64,000 bases of DNA from Luteimonas huabeiensis HB2 (GTDB lineage Bacteria > Pseudomonadota > Gammaproteobacteria > Xanthomonadales > Xanthomonadaceae), in assembly GCF_000559025.1 (NCBI RefSeq), contig NZ_JAAN01000024.1, positions 62,001 to 126,000 of the forward strand. Reading direction: 5' to 3'. The position numbers were made by a program, and so were the translations under genes. Below the pieces are notes generated by a model. That model was not told the origin of the DNA. It did no database searches and was given only the letters and a program-made list of their open reading frames with translations. Positions 28,630 through 37,292 of the stretch are shown here, piece after piece (position 1 is the stretch's first letter; each line of letters opens with the position of its first letter).

Positions 28630-29925
28630 ATGACAACCCACGCCAAGAAGATCGGCCCGGTGCTCGCGACCTTCATGGTCGCCAACAACATGATCGGCTC
28701 CGGCTTCTTCCTGCTGCCGGCCACGCTGGCCAAGTCGGGCGCGGTGACCGCGCTGAGCTGGCTGCTGGCCACCGCGCTGGCGGTGGTGCTGGGCGCCGCG
28801 TTCGCGCGGCTGGCGCGGCTGTATCCGCACATGGATTCCCCGGACGACTACGTGCGCCCGGTGCTCGGCCGCGACCTCGCCTTCCTCACCAGCACGCTGT
28901 ACTGGATCTCCTCCTGGATCGGCAACAACGCGATCGCGGTGGCGGCCTTCGGCTACCTGATCCTGCTGCTGCCGGTGGACGACGGCTACGGCGTGCGCCT
29001 GGCCGGCCAGCTGCTGCTGATCTGGTTGATGTTCGCGCTGAACCTGATGGGCCCGCGGCCGATCGCGCGCTTCCAGTCGTTCTGCGTGATCTTCGGCCTG
29101 CTGCCGGTGGCCTGCGTGCTGGGCGCCGGCTGGGCGAGCTTCGACGGCGAGATCTACCGCAGCGCCTGGAACGTGTCCGGGCAGTCGGACGCGGCGGTGA
29201 TGTTCGGCTCGCTGGCGCCGATCTTCTGGGCCTTCGTCGGCCTGGAGACCGGGGCGATGGTGGCCGGCGTGGTCGACGACCCGGACCGCAACGTGCCGCG
29301 CGCGACCATCGGCGGCATCCTGATCGCCGGCACCGTGTACCTGATCTCCTCGGTGCTGATGATGGGCATCGTGCCGGCGGAGGTGCTGGCCGAGTCCAGC
29401 GCGCCGTTCGCGCTGGTGGCCGGCGAGATGTTCGGCGCGTGGGCGATCCCGGCGATGGCCGCCGCGGCCGCGATCAAGGCCACCGGCACCCTGGGCGGCT
29501 GGATGCTGGTCTCCGGCGAGACCGGCGCGCGCGCCGCCCAGCGCGGCTACCTGCCCGCGATCTTCGGCCGCCTGCGCGACAACGGCTCGGCCGGCTGGGG
29601 CCTGCTGATCGTGACCGTGTCGATGAGCGCGCTGGCGGTGCTGACCCTGGCGCCGACGGTCGGCGACCAGTTCGAGACGCTGATCGAGATGGTGGTGATG
29701 CTGGTGGTGATGGCCTACGCCTCCGCCGGCCTGGCGCTGCTGCTGGGCACCCGCGCACGACCGTCCAGCGGGCGCGAGCGCATGCTCGGCATGGGCGCGC
29801 TGGTCGCCTGCGGCCTGCTGGTCTGGTCGACGCCGGCCGATACCCTGATCGGCTCGATGATCATCGCCCTGCTGGCCTGGGCGGCCTACCGCGGCTTCGC
29901 CCGCCGCGCGACCGACGCCGCCTGA
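28630..29925 (+). CDS. APC-family amino acid antiporter (AdiC/CadB-like)
   Basis: A 431-residue inner-membrane transporter. The opening KKIGPVLATFMVANNMIGSGFFLLPATL is the helix-1 signature of the AdiC/CadB/PotE-type basic amino acid/polyamine antiporters. IFWAFVGLETGAMVAGVVDDPDRNVPRATI matches helix 6 with the acidic loop, and AIKATGTLGGWML follows. About twelve transmembrane segments are seen. No decarboxylase gene is adjacent, so a simple acid-resistance pair is not indicated. Start ATG 28630, 55 bp after the previous permease; co-transcription is likely. Confidence 0.88.
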   Translation: MTTHAKKIGPVLATFMVANNMIGSGFFLLPATLAKSGAVTALSWLLATALAVVLGAAFARLARLYPHMDSPDDYVRPVLGRDLAFLTSTLYWISSWIGNNAIAVAAFGYLILLLPVDDGYGVRLAGQLLLIWLMFALNLMGPRPIARFQSFCVIFGLLPVACVLGAGWASFDGEIYRSAWNVSGQSDAAVMFGSLAPIFWAFVGLETGAMVAGVVDDPDRNVPRATIGGILIAGTVYLISSVLMMGIVPAEVLAESSAPFALVAGEMFGAWAIPAMAAAAAIKATGTLGGWMLVSGETGARAAQRGYLPAIFGRLRDNGSAGWGLLIVTVSMSALAVLTLAPTVGDQFETLIEMVVMLVVMAYASAGLALLLGTRARPSSGRERMLGMGALVACGLLVWSTPADTLIGSMIIALLAWAAYRGFARRATDAA

Positions 29926-30030
29926 GCGCGCGCCTGCCGCGCCGCCCAGCGCAGGGCGCGCACAGGCCGCTTTCGCAGCCGGCCGCCCGCATCCTCGGCG
30001 GCAGCGGCCGCCGCCACGCTTCCGCGGCGC

Positions 30031-31353
30031 TCAGCCGGCGCCCGGCTCCGGCGCCGCGGCCTGGCCGTCCTCGCGGACCTCGCCGCGGGCCACGATGGCC
30101 GCCAGCGCCAGGTCGCCGGTCACGTTGAGCGTGGTCCGGCACATGTCCAGGAAATGGTTGACGCCCAGGATCAGGCCGATGCCGATCGGGTTCACGCCCA
30201 CCATGGCGCAGATCAGCGCCACCACCGGCAGCGAACCGGAGGGCACGCCCGCGGTGCCGATGCCGCCCAGGATGCACACCAGCATCACCATCAACTGCTG
30301 GCCCAGGGTCAGGTCCACGCCGAAGAACTGCGCCAGGAACAGCACCGTCACGCCCTCGAACAGCGCGGTGCCGTTCTGGTTGGCGGTGGCGCCCACGGTC
30401 AGCACGAAGCGCGAGACCTTGGTCGGCAGGCGCAGGTTGTCCTCGGCCACCCGCAGCGCGGTCGGCAGGGTGGCGTTGCTGGAGGCGGTGGAGAACGCCA
30501 TCACCGCGGCCTCCTGGATGCCGCGGAAGAACGCCAGCGGCGAATAGCCGGCCAGGCGCAGCGCGACCGAGTAGCTGACGAACATGTGCAGCGCCAGCGC
30601 GCCGACCACCACGCCCACGTAGGCGCCCAGGCGCAGCAGCAGCTCGAAGCCGAACACCGCCGCCAGGTTGAACATGAAGCAGAAGACCGCGTAGGGGGCG
30701 AGGCGGATGACCAGGTTGATCAGGGTCATCGAGACCTCGAACACGCCGTCGATGACGCGCTTGAGCGAGGCGGTCTTCTGCGGGTCCGACAGCACCAGGC
30801 CGACGCCGAACATCACCGCGAAGAACATCAGCGCCAGGATCGAGGCGTTGTCGGAGGCGGCGCTGATGACGTTGTCGGGCACGATCGACAGCAGCATGTC
30901 CATGCCGCGGGGCGTCTCGTCCACGCTGCTGACGATCTGCTGGGTGCGCTCGGTGTTCTGCGCGATCAGCGAATCCGCCAGCGCCCGGTCCACGCCCGCG
31001 CCGGGCTGCAGCCAGTTGACCATCAGCAGGCCGATCAGCACCGCCAGCGCCGACAGCACCACCGTGTACGCCAGCGTCCGCCAGCCGATGCGCCCCAGCG
31101 CGCGCACGTCGCCCATCTCGGCGATGCCCGCCACCAGCGCCGAGAACAGCAGCGGCACGATGAGCATGAAGATGAGATTGAGGAAGATCGACGAGAACGG
31201 CGTGGTGACGTAGCGGGTGAAGGCATCGACCCAGGCCGCGTCCGCGCTGGTCAGGTAGGCCACCAGGCCCGCAGCGAGGCCGGCGCCGAAGCCGATGGCC
31301 ATCTTCCAGTGGAGCGGCAGCTTGCGGCGGCCGGGTGCGGCGGAATGCGACAT
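30031..31353 (-). CDS. Dicarboxylate/amino acid:cation symporter (GltP/DctA family)
   Basis: A 440-residue sodium- or proton-coupled symporter of the DAACS family. The hallmark SSNATLPTALRVAE (serine-rich re-entrant loop 1) and NQNGTALFEGVTVLF plus GTAGVPSGSLPVV (re-entrant loop 2) are present, with eight or so transmembrane segments. It takes up glutamate/aspartate or C4-dicarboxylates; the two cannot be separated by sequence alone. The start is ATG at 31353, preceded by GGGAGAGAGAG. It is convergent with the second APC gene and divergent from mtnB (138 bp). Confidence 0.92.
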   Translation of the reverse strand: MSHSAAPGRRKLPLHWKMAIGFGAGLAAGLVAYLTSADAAWVDAFTRYVTTPFSSIFLNLIFMLIVPLLFSALVAGIAEMGDVRALGRIGWRTLAYTVVLSALAVLIGLLMVNWLQPGAGVDRALADSLIAQNTERTQQIVSSVDETPRGMDMLLSIVPDNVISAASDNASILALMFFAVMFGVGLVLSDPQKTASLKRVIDGVFEVSMTLINLVIRLAPYAVFCFMFNLAAVFGFELLLRLGAYVGVVVGALALHMFVSYSVALRLAGYSPLAFFRGIQEAAVMAFSTASSNATLPTALRVAEDNLRLPTKVSRFVLTVGATANQNGTALFEGVTVLFLAQFFGVDLTLGQQLMVMLVCILGGIGTAGVPSGSLPVVALICAMVGVNPIGIGLILGVNHFLDMCRTTLNVTGDLALAAIVARGEVREDGQAAAPEPGAG

Positions 31354-31460
31354 GGATTCTCTCTCTCCCGAAAAGCCGGCCAAGCTTAGCAGCGCGGCGG
31401 ATCGGCGCGGGCGGCCCGGCGCGCGCCGACGCCGCGGGCGCGATGCGCGCGGCGAGCCGG

Positions 31461-31466
31461 TATAGT
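31461..31466 (+). promoter_or_regulatory. Candidate -10 hexamer of mtnB
   Basis: TATAGT lies 25 bp before the mtnB ATG in GC-rich DNA. The -35 position shows no clear match. Confidence 0.35.
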
Positions 31467-31491
31467 GATGCCTGGCCACGGAATTCCCGCC

Positions 31492-32133
31492 ATGAGCGCC
31501 GTCCCCTACGACCACCACCGGCTGTGCGAACTCGCCGGCGAGATCATCGTCAACGTCCGCGAGCTGGCCGCGCTCGGCTGGACGCCGGCCACCAGCAGCA
31601 ACTTCTCGCGCCGGCTCGATGCGCGCCACGCCGCGATCACCGTCTCCGGGCGCGACAAGGGCCGCCTGCGCGAGGCCGACATCATGGTCGTGGACATGGA
31701 GGGCGAGGCCGTCGGCAGCGACCACCGCCCCTCCGCCGAGACGCTGCTGCACACCCAGCTCTACCGCCGCTTCGACGACGTCGGCTGCGTGCTGCACACC
31801 CACTCGCGCACCCAGACCGTCGCCTCGCGGCTGTTCGCCGGCGAAGGCCGGGTACGGCTGGAGGGCTACGAACTGCTGAAGGCGTTCCGCGGCAACGACA
31901 CCCACGAGGTGGCGCTGGACCTGCCGGTGCTGCCCAACAGCCAGCACATGCCCACCCTCGCCGCCCAGGTGGACGCCCTGCTCGACCGCCAGCCCCTGTG
32001 GGGCTACCTGATCGACGGCCACGGCCTGTACGCCTGGGGCCGGGACATGGCCGAGGCGCGCCGGCATCTGGAGGCGTTCGAGTTCCTGCTGGGCTGCGAG
32101 CTGGACCTGCGCCGGCTCGGCATGCGCGCCTGA
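31492..32133 (+). CDS. mtnB: Methylthioribulose-1-phosphate dehydratase
   Basis: A 213-residue class II aldolase-fold enzyme that dehydrates 5-methylthioribulose-1-phosphate in methionine salvage. The zinc ligands of the family are seen in [10 protein letters not shown] (two His) and [14 protein letters not shown] (third His), with the catalytic acid region [22 protein letters not shown] is the substrate-phosphate loop. It is the first gene of mtnB-mtnD-mtnC; mtnD begins 120 bp downstream beyond a strong hairpin. Start ATG 31492 ([11 protein letters not shown]) is chosen over an upstream ATG at 31465 because family members begin here. Confidence 0.93.
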   Translation: MSAVPYDHHRLCELAGEIIVNVRELAALGWTPATSSNFSRRLDARHAAITVSGRDKGRLREADIMVVDMEGEAVGSDHRPSAETLLHTQLYRRFDDVGCVLHTHSRTQTVASRLFAGEGRVRLEGYELLKAFRGNDTHEVALDLPVLPNSQHMPTLAAQVDALLDRQPLWGYLIDGHGLYAWGRDMAEARRHLEAFEFLLGCELDLRRLGMRA

Positions 32134-32135
32134 AC

Positions 32136-32167
32136 GGCCGCGCGCGGCGTTGCGCCCGCGCGCGGCC
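32136..32167 (+). terminator. Strong hairpin between mtnB and mtnD
   Basis: GGCCGCGCGCGG and CCGCGCGCGGCC form a perfect 12-bp stem with an 8-nt loop, starting 2 nt after the mtnB stop. The downstream stretch (TGTGTTCC) is only mildly U-rich. It may be a terminator or an attenuator that separates mtnB from mtnD, which seems to have its own -10 (TAGTCT at 32208-32213). Confidence 0.5.
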
Positions 32168-32253
32168 TGTGTTCCGCCGCGAGACTCCCCATTTCCCGCC
32201 CGATTGCTAGTCTGAGGGGCCTTTTCATCTGGCCCGCCAGGAGATCCCCCGCC

Positions 32254-32802
32254 ATGAGCCGCCTGCGCATCTTCGCCGACGACGCCCCCGACACCCCGCT
32301 GCTGGTCACCCAGGACGGCGACGAGATCGCCCGCGAGCTGGCCAAGATCGGCGCCGGCTTCGAACGCTGGCGGGCCAGCCGGCCGGTGGAGCCCGGCGCC
32401 TCGCAGGAAGAGGTCATCGCCGCCTACAAGGCCGACATCGACCGCCTGGTCGCCGAGCGCGGCTTCAACAGCGTGGACGTCATCAGCATCGCCCCGGACA
32501 ACCCGAACAAGGACGCGCTGCGCAGCAAGTTCCTGGACGAACACTTCCACCAGGAGGACGAGGTCCGCTTCTTCGTCGCCGGCTCCGGCCTGTTCACCCT
32601 GCACGTGGGCGACAAGGTCTACGAGATCGAGTGCGTGAAGGACGACCTGATCAGCGTGCCCGACGGCACCACCCACTGGTTCGACATGGGCCCGGAGCCG
32701 TACTTCGTGGCGATCCGCTTCTTCCAGAAGCCGGACGGCTGGGTCGGGCACTTCACCGGCTCCGACATCGCGCGGAAGTTCCCGCGCTACGAGCGCGCAT
32801 GA
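32254..32802 (+). CDS. mtnD: Acireductone dioxygenase
   Basis: A 182-residue cupin metalloenzyme that oxidises the acireductone intermediate, giving formate and the 2-keto acid of methionine (iron form) or an off-pathway product with CO (nickel form). The metal ligands are in [15 protein letters not shown] (H-x-H-x4-E) and the third histidine in GTTHWFDMG. Length is as expected for bacterial Ard. Its stop overlaps the mtnC start as ATGA, so the two are translationally coupled. The metal preference cannot be read from sequence. Start ATG 32254 with AGGAGA upstream. Confidence 0.95.
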   Translation: MSRLRIFADDAPDTPLLVTQDGDEIARELAKIGAGFERWRASRPVEPGASQEEVIAAYKADIDRLVAERGFNSVDVISIAPDNPNKDALRSKFLDEHFHQEDEVRFFVAGSGLFTLHVGDKVYEIECVKDDLISVPDGTTHWFDMGPEPYFVAIRFFQKPDGWVGHFTGSDIARKFPRYERA

Positions 32803-33509
32803 GCACGGCCGCCGACCTGCCGGCGACGGTCCTGACCGACATCGAGGGGACCACCAGCAGCATCTCCTTCGTCAAGGAGGTGCTGTTCCCCTACGCGCGC
32901 GAGCACCTGCCGGCCTTCGTCGCCGCGCACGGGCGCGAGCCCGGGGTGCGGCGCTGGCTGGACCAGGTCGCCGCGGAGACCGGCGCCGACGGCGACGAGG
33001 CGGTGGTGCGCACGCTGCAGCAGTGGATCGACGCCGACCGCAAGCACACCGCGCTCAAGGCTCTGCAGGGCCTAATCTGGGAGGAAGGCTATCGCCAGGG
33101 CGCCTACGCCGCGCACGTCTATCCCGACGCCGCTCGCGCGCTGCGCGCCTGGCACGCCGCCGGCCGCCGGATCGCGGTGTACTCGTCCGGCTCGGTGCCG
33201 GCGCAGAAGCTGTTCTTCGGCCACAGCGAAGCCGGCGACCTGCGCGCCCTGGTCTCGGCCTGGTTCGACACCGAGACCGGCGGCAAGCGCGAGGCCGCCA
33301 GCTACGCGCGCATCGCCCAGGCGCTGGGCACGGCGCCGGGCGAGATCGTGTTCCTGTCCGACGTGGTCGAGGAACTCGACGCCGCGCGCGAGAGCGGGCT
33401 GCGCACGGTGCTCCTGGACCGCCGCGAGGACTATCCCGAACCGCGCGAGGGCGAGGCCGCCCACGGCCACCCGCGCATCGAGCGCTTCGACCAGCTCGAA
33501 CCGGCCTAG
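32799..33509 (+). CDS. mtnC: Acireductone synthase (enolase-phosphatase E1)
   Basis: A 236-residue HAD-superfamily enzyme with two activities: enolisation of 2,3-diketo-5-methylthiopentyl-1-phosphate and removal of its phosphate. The first motif is [18 protein letters not shown] with the catalytic Asp. [20 protein letters not shown] is motif II, and the C-terminal [15 protein letters not shown] is motif IV with its acidic pair. The start overlaps the mtnD stop (ATGA). It is the last recognisable salvage gene here; mtnA is not in the window and would have to be elsewhere. The C13 peptidase gene begins 3 bp later. Confidence 0.95.
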   Translation: MSTAADLPATVLTDIEGTTSSISFVKEVLFPYAREHLPAFVAAHGREPGVRRWLDQVAAETGADGDEAVVRTLQQWIDADRKHTALKALQGLIWEEGYRQGAYAAHVYPDAARALRAWHAAGRRIAVYSSGSVPAQKLFFGHSEAGDLRALVSAWFDTETGGKREAASYARIAQALGTAPGEIVFLSDVVEELDAARESGLRTVLLDRREDYPEPREGEAAHGHPRIERFDQLEPA

Positions 33510-33512
33510 GCG

Positions 33513-34400
33513 ATGGCCGCGCACGCCGCTCGCGCCTGGCCGCTGGTTCTGGCCGCCCTGCTCGTCGCGCTGCCGCCGGGCGCCCGCGCCGCCGAGCCGA
33601 CCTGGCAGGCCAGCGATCGCGAACGGATCGACGCCACGATCGCGGCGATGCCGGCGCAGCGCCCGGGCGTGCCCGACCTCTACGTGCTGGGCGTGGCCGG
33701 CGACGGCCAGGAGGACGTGTTCCGCAACGAGGTGCTGCACCTGGAGCGGGTGGCCGCGCAGCGGCTGGGCAACGGCGGCCGCACCCTGACCCTGATCAAC
33801 CACCCCGACAGCCTCGGCGACGCGCCGCGCGCGCTGGCCAACCTGGACAACCTGCGCTACGCGCTGGCCGCGCTCGGCCGCGCGATGGATCCCGACGAGG
33901 ACCTCCTGCTGCTGTTCGTCACCACCCACGGCAGCGAGGACCACGCCCTGGCCGCGGTGCTGCGGCCGATGGTCGACGAGGAGATCCGCCCCAAGCAACT
34001 GCGCGAGGCGCTGGATGCGGCCGGCATCCGCCACCGCGTGCTGGCGATCTCGGCCTGTTTCTCCGGCGGCTTCGTGCCCGAGCTGAAATCGCCCGACACC
34101 CTGCTGATCACCGCGGCCGCGTCCGACCGGCCCTCGTTCGGCTGCGGCGCCGATGCCGACCTCACCTTCTTCGGCCGCGCCTGGCTGGTGGACGGCCTGA
34201 ACCGCCGCCCCGACTTCATCGCCGCCTACGACGACGCCACCCGCGCCATCGCCCGGCGCGAGCGCGCGGAGGGGTTCGCGCCCTCGCTGCCGCAGCTGGC
34301 GGTGGGCGCGCGCATCGGCGAGCGCCTGCAGGCCTGGCGCGCCAGCATCGAGCCCGGGCCCGCGGTGCCGTTCAAGGCGCCGCCGCGCAGCGCGCCGTAA
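33513..34400 (+). CDS. Secreted C13-family (legumain-like) cysteine peptidase
   Basis: A 295-residue protein with a signal peptide (MAAHAARAWPLVLAALLVAL, cleavage near GARA-AEP). The catalytic dyad is visible as His139 in LLFVTTHGSEDHAL and Cys182 in LAISACFSGGFVPEL, the clan CD layout (hydrophobic strand, then HG or AC). Clan CD peptidases usually cut after Asp, Asn, Arg or Lys; the preference cannot be predicted here. It starts 3 bp after mtnC and may be expressed with it, although it has no metabolic link to methionine salvage. Converges with the phosphoesterase gene (23 bp apart). Confidence 0.88.
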   Translation: MAAHAARAWPLVLAALLVALPPGARAAEPTWQASDRERIDATIAAMPAQRPGVPDLYVLGVAGDGQEDVFRNEVLHLERVAAQRLGNGGRTLTLINHPDSLGDAPRALANLDNLRYALAALGRAMDPDEDLLLLFVTTHGSEDHALAAVLRPMVDEEIRPKQLREALDAAGIRHRVLAISACFSGGFVPELKSPDTLLITAAASDRPSFGCGADADLTFFGRAWLVDGLNRRPDFIAAYDDATRAIARRERAEGFAPSLPQLAVGARIGERLQAWRASIEPGPAVPFKAPPRSAP

Positions 34401-34423
34401 CGGCTTCCGGCGCGCTCGTACCG

Positions 34424-35974
34424 CTACGGCGAGTCCGCGCCCGCCGGCGGCCATGCCTCCAGCCGGTAGTCCAGGCTGCCGCGCTGCTCGCCCTGCCAGC
34501 GATCGAAGGCGCGCACCTCCACCCGGTGCGCGCCGAGCGCCAGGTCGGTCGGCAACGCGCCGCGCCACAGGTGCGTCGACGGGACCGCCTCCGGCGACCG
34601 GTCGCGCCCGCGCAGGCGCTCGGCCAGGTCGTCGCGCGCGTTCTCCAGCGTCAGCCGCGGATCCGGCCGCACCACGCGCTGCATCGGCCGCCATTCGCCA
34701 TCGCCGATGCGGTACTCCACGCGCGTGTCCGGCAGGCCCATGAAGACGTTGGCGTACACGCCCCAGGCCGGGTAGGCGCCCTGCCGCAGCACCTTCGGCG
34801 CATGCAGGGCCATCGCCTCGGTGAAGGCGGCGGATTGGCCGGCGCGCGCCGGCCGCCACGCCAGCGCGTAGTCGCCGCCGCCGGCCACGCGCAGCACCGC
34901 GTGGCCGTGCGGGGTGCCATCGACCATCGTCGCATCGGGAATCCCGCGCGCGTCCGGCGCGCCGCTCCAGAACGCGCCGCTGGCCGCGCCGACGTTGAAC
35001 TCGTGCAGCGGCCGCGTTCCGGGCCAGCCGGCCGCGGCATCGTGGAAGACGTGCTGCAGCTCGTGGCGGTGGCCGCTGAGCACCAGCGTGCGCGGGTGCG
35101 CGGCCAGCAGCGCGTACAGGCGCTGCCGGTCGGCGGCGCGGAAGGTTTCGCGGTCGGCCGGGGCGTCGAACAGCGGAATGTGCAGCATCAGCACCAGCAG
35201 GCGGTCGCGCGGCACGGTCGGCAGGTAGGTCTCGAGGAACTCGAACTGCGATTCGCGCAGGCCGCCGATGTAACCCGGCCGCCCGCCGGGACGGTGGATC
35301 ACGTCGTCCAGACCGACGAAGACCGCCTCCGGCTCCTCCCAGGCGAAGGTGTCGGGCCCGTAGGCGGCGCGGAAGCTGCGCAGCGAGTCCTCGTCGTTCG
35401 CCGCGTCCAGGTCGAGGTCGTGGTTGCCGGGCACGTGCAGCCACGGCACGCCGAGCTGCGCGGTCGCCGCGTTGAGCGCCGGGTACAGCGAGACGTCGTC
35501 GTCGACCACGTCGCCCAGGGTGAGTCCCAGCGCGGCGCGATGGCGCCCGACCAGCGGCGCGACCACGCTGTCGCGGTAGTAGCCCACCTGCTCGGGATCG
35601 CCGGTCTGCGGGTCGGTGAACACCAGCACCTCGAGCGCCTCGCGCCGCACGGGCTCGGGCCGCAGGACGAAGTCGCAGTCGCCCGCGTCGGCACCGCGCC
35701 AGGTATCGGGCAGGCCGTCGGCGCGCGCGGGCGCGGCGTACCCCGCCGGCTTGATCGCGAACACCGGCCCCTGCGGCGCCTCGGGCAGCGCATAGCGCCC
35801 CTGCGCGTCGGTCGTGGCGATGCGGCGCCCGTCGGAGACCCGCACGCCCGGCAGGCCGCTCGCGCCGGCCGCGTGCTCGCCCATGGCGAGCACGCGGCCG
35901 CTGCGGCAGGCCGCGGCGGCGTCCCAGGTCGGCAGCAGGGCGAGAACGGCGAGCAGGAGCAGCGGCGTGCGCAT
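34424..35974 (-). CDS. Secreted calcineurin-like phosphoesterase
   Basis: A 516-residue protein with a signal peptide (MRTPLLLLAVLALLPTWDAA). After it come an N-terminal beta-sandwich domain (LPGVRVSDGRRIATTDAQGRY) and then the metallophosphoesterase core with VFTDPQTGD, LTLGDVVDDD, VPGNHDLDL, LMLHIPLFD and LVLSGHRHELQ. The first metal motif is D-x-Q instead of the common D-x-H, as in this subfamily. A C-terminal beta domain (from VVRPDPRLTLENARDDL) follows. It is periplasmic or secreted; the substrate is not known. Monocistronic, convergent with the C13 peptidase and divergent from the MscS-like gene. Confidence 0.88.
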   Translation of the reverse strand: MRTPLLLLAVLALLPTWDAAAACRSGRVLAMGEHAAGASGLPGVRVSDGRRIATTDAQGRYALPEAPQGPVFAIKPAGYAAPARADGLPDTWRGADAGDCDFVLRPEPVRREALEVLVFTDPQTGDPEQVGYYRDSVVAPLVGRHRAALGLTLGDVVDDDVSLYPALNAATAQLGVPWLHVPGNHDLDLDAANDEDSLRSFRAAYGPDTFAWEEPEAVFVGLDDVIHRPGGRPGYIGGLRESQFEFLETYLPTVPRDRLLVLMLHIPLFDAPADRETFRAADRQRLYALLAAHPRTLVLSGHRHELQHVFHDAAAGWPGTRPLHEFNVGAASGAFWSGAPDARGIPDATMVDGTPHGHAVLRVAGGGDYALAWRPARAGQSAAFTEAMALHAPKVLRQGAYPAWGVYANVFMGLPDTRVEYRIGDGEWRPMQRVVRPDPRLTLENARDDLAERLRGRDRSPEAVPSTHLWRGALPTDLALGAHRVEVRAFDRWQGEQRGSLDYRLEAWPPAGADSP

Positions 35975-36052
35975 CGCGGGCGGTCGGCTGGGCGGAAGTG
36001 CGCATTATGCGACGGCGCGGATGGCATGTTCGGGACCCGGGCGCCGCGCCGC

Positions 36053-36058
36053 TAGAAT
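36053..36058 (+). promoter_or_regulatory. Candidate -10 hexamer of the MscS-like gene
   Basis: TAGAAT in GCTAGAATGACC lies 35 bp before the ATG at 36094, of the same form as the other -10 candidates of this window. Confidence 0.35.
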
Positions 36059-36093
36059 GACCGGTCCCGATCCGTGTACAAGGCCGCGACCAC

Positions 36094-36693
36094 ATGCGCG
36101 AGCGACTGCCGCTCTGGCTCCAGGACTGGCTCGGCGTGATCGTGCCGATCGCGCAGGTGGTGCTGATCCTGGTCGTGGCCTGGCTGCTGCTGCGCCTGGT
36201 CCGGCGCATCATCGGCCGCGTCAACGCCCGCTACGAGTTGCCGCCGGAGCTGGCGGTCGGCACCCGCCGGGTGTTCGGCTTCGTGATCTACGGCGGCGCG
36301 CTGCTGCTGATCCTGGAGCGGCTGGGCGTGTCCGGTACGGTGCTGTGGACGGCCTTCACCGGCTTCGCGGCCGTGGCCGCGGTGGCGTTCTTCGCTGCCT
36401 GGAGCGTGCTGTCGAACATCTTCTGCACCATCCTGATCTTCACCACGCGGCCGTTCCGGCTGCACGACTACATCGAGATCCTGGACAACGGCGAGAAGCC
36501 GGGCCTGCGCGGGCGGGTGAGCGACATCAACCTCGTCTACACCACCCTGCAGGAAACCGGCGGCAGCGGCGCCGGCACCGTCCTGCAGGTGCCCAACAAC
36601 CTGTTCTTCCAGCGCACCGTGCGGCGCTGGCGCGGCGCCCCGCTGCCGCCCCCGCCGCAGATCCCGGGCGGCGCGCCGCGCGTGCAGGAATGA
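36094..36693 (+). CDS. Small mechanosensitive channel, MscS family
   Basis: A 199-residue inner-membrane protein with three hydrophobic segments (IVPIAQVVLILVVAWLLLRL, VFGFVIYGGALLLILERLGV, LWTAFTGFAAVAAVAFFAAW). The third has the Ala/Gly-rich pore-lining pattern of MscS helix 3. The beta domain begins at RPFRLHDYIEILDNGEKPGL and continues to GTVLQVPNNLFFQRTVRRW. It is shorter than E. coli MscS (286 residues) and lacks the C-terminal vestibule part, like a known class of short bacterial MscS homologues. It ends in a Pro-rich tail and converges with the disrupted zinc-finger gene. Confidence 0.88.
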   Translation: MRERLPLWLQDWLGVIVPIAQVVLILVVAWLLLRLVRRIIGRVNARYELPPELAVGTRRVFGFVIYGGALLLILERLGVSGTVLWTAFTGFAAVAAVAFFAAWSVLSNIFCTILIFTTRPFRLHDYIEILDNGEKPGLRGRVSDINLVYTTLQETGGSGAGTVLQVPNNLFFQRTVRRWRGAPLPPPPQIPGGAPRVQE

Positions 36694-36706
36694 GCGCCCG
36701 TCGCGC

Positions 36707-37164
36707 TCAGCGCAGCTGGCTGTCCTTGCTGCCGCGGCGGTTGTAGCCGGCGGCGGCGCCCTGGGCGCGGTCCTCGGCTTCCTGGCAATCCACGCACAGG
36801 CGCACCCCCGGCACCGCCCGGCGCCGCGCCTGCGGGATCTCCGCGTCGCACGTCTCGCAGCGGGACAGCCCGGGCCCCTGGCCCAGCCGGCTGCGCGCGC
36901 GCTTGATCGCATCCTCGACGGTCGCGTCGATCCAGGGCCGGTTAGCGCGAATGGCATGCCTCGCACCGGTCCAGCGGGCGTGCGCGGCAAGGAAGAACGA
37001 CGGCGCGTATGTCGATACGCAATGGAGTGATGACGCGGCTGCGCGCGTCCGCTGGGCCGGCCCTGCGGGTGGCCTGGCGGCCACGGGGAGCCATGCGAGG
37101 TATGCCATTCGCGCTAACCGGCCCTATCCTGTACCGCGCCGTCGCCGGCCCATCCGGTCGCCAT
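36707..37164 (-). pseudogene. DksA/TraR-type C4 zinc-finger gene (YbiI-like), split by an inverted-repeat element
   Basis: The minus-strand gene begins at ATG 37164 (MATGWAGDGAVQDR) and then meets the 192-bp element, which gives a stop after 16 codons. The rest resumes beyond the element at IDATVEDAIKRARSRLGQG, with the zinc finger CETCDAEI...CVDCQEAED and the intact C-terminus GYNRRGSKDSQLR ending at 36707. E. coli YbiI reads continuously through this junction. The reading frames of the halves differ, and removing the element plus one 4-bp repeat does not restore the frame, so a few additional bases (5, or 2) were lost. An ATG inside the element (37108) could still express the zinc finger with a new 57-residue head. 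Confidence 0.85.
36934..37125. mobile_element. 192-bp MITE-like element with 32-bp terminal inverted repeats
   Basis: The left end (36934-36965, beginning AGGGCCGGTTAGCGCGAATG) and the right end (37094-37125) are reverse complements over 32 bp with one mismatch. GGAT directly flanks both ends on the minus strand, a plausible 4-bp target duplication. The interior (36966-37093) has no coding capacity for a transposase and contains a GCGTAT/ATACGC hairpin (37005-37020). It interrupts the YbiI-like gene. It appears once in this window. The family is not one I can name. Confidence 0.8.
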
Positions 37165-37292
37165 GTCCGCGTCTCCGAAACGCCTGGGGATGACGCAAGA
37201 TGGGGGCCGGCACCGGTCGCGGCAAGACGGCGTCGCCCGGCGTTCAGCCGCGCATCCCGTAGGATGGGCCCCGCGATCGAACGGAACCCGAG

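Noticed and set aside
27072..29925. The two APC permeases as parts of an acid-resistance decarboxylase system
   Set aside because: No amino acid decarboxylase gene is adjacent, so only the transporter family is assigned.
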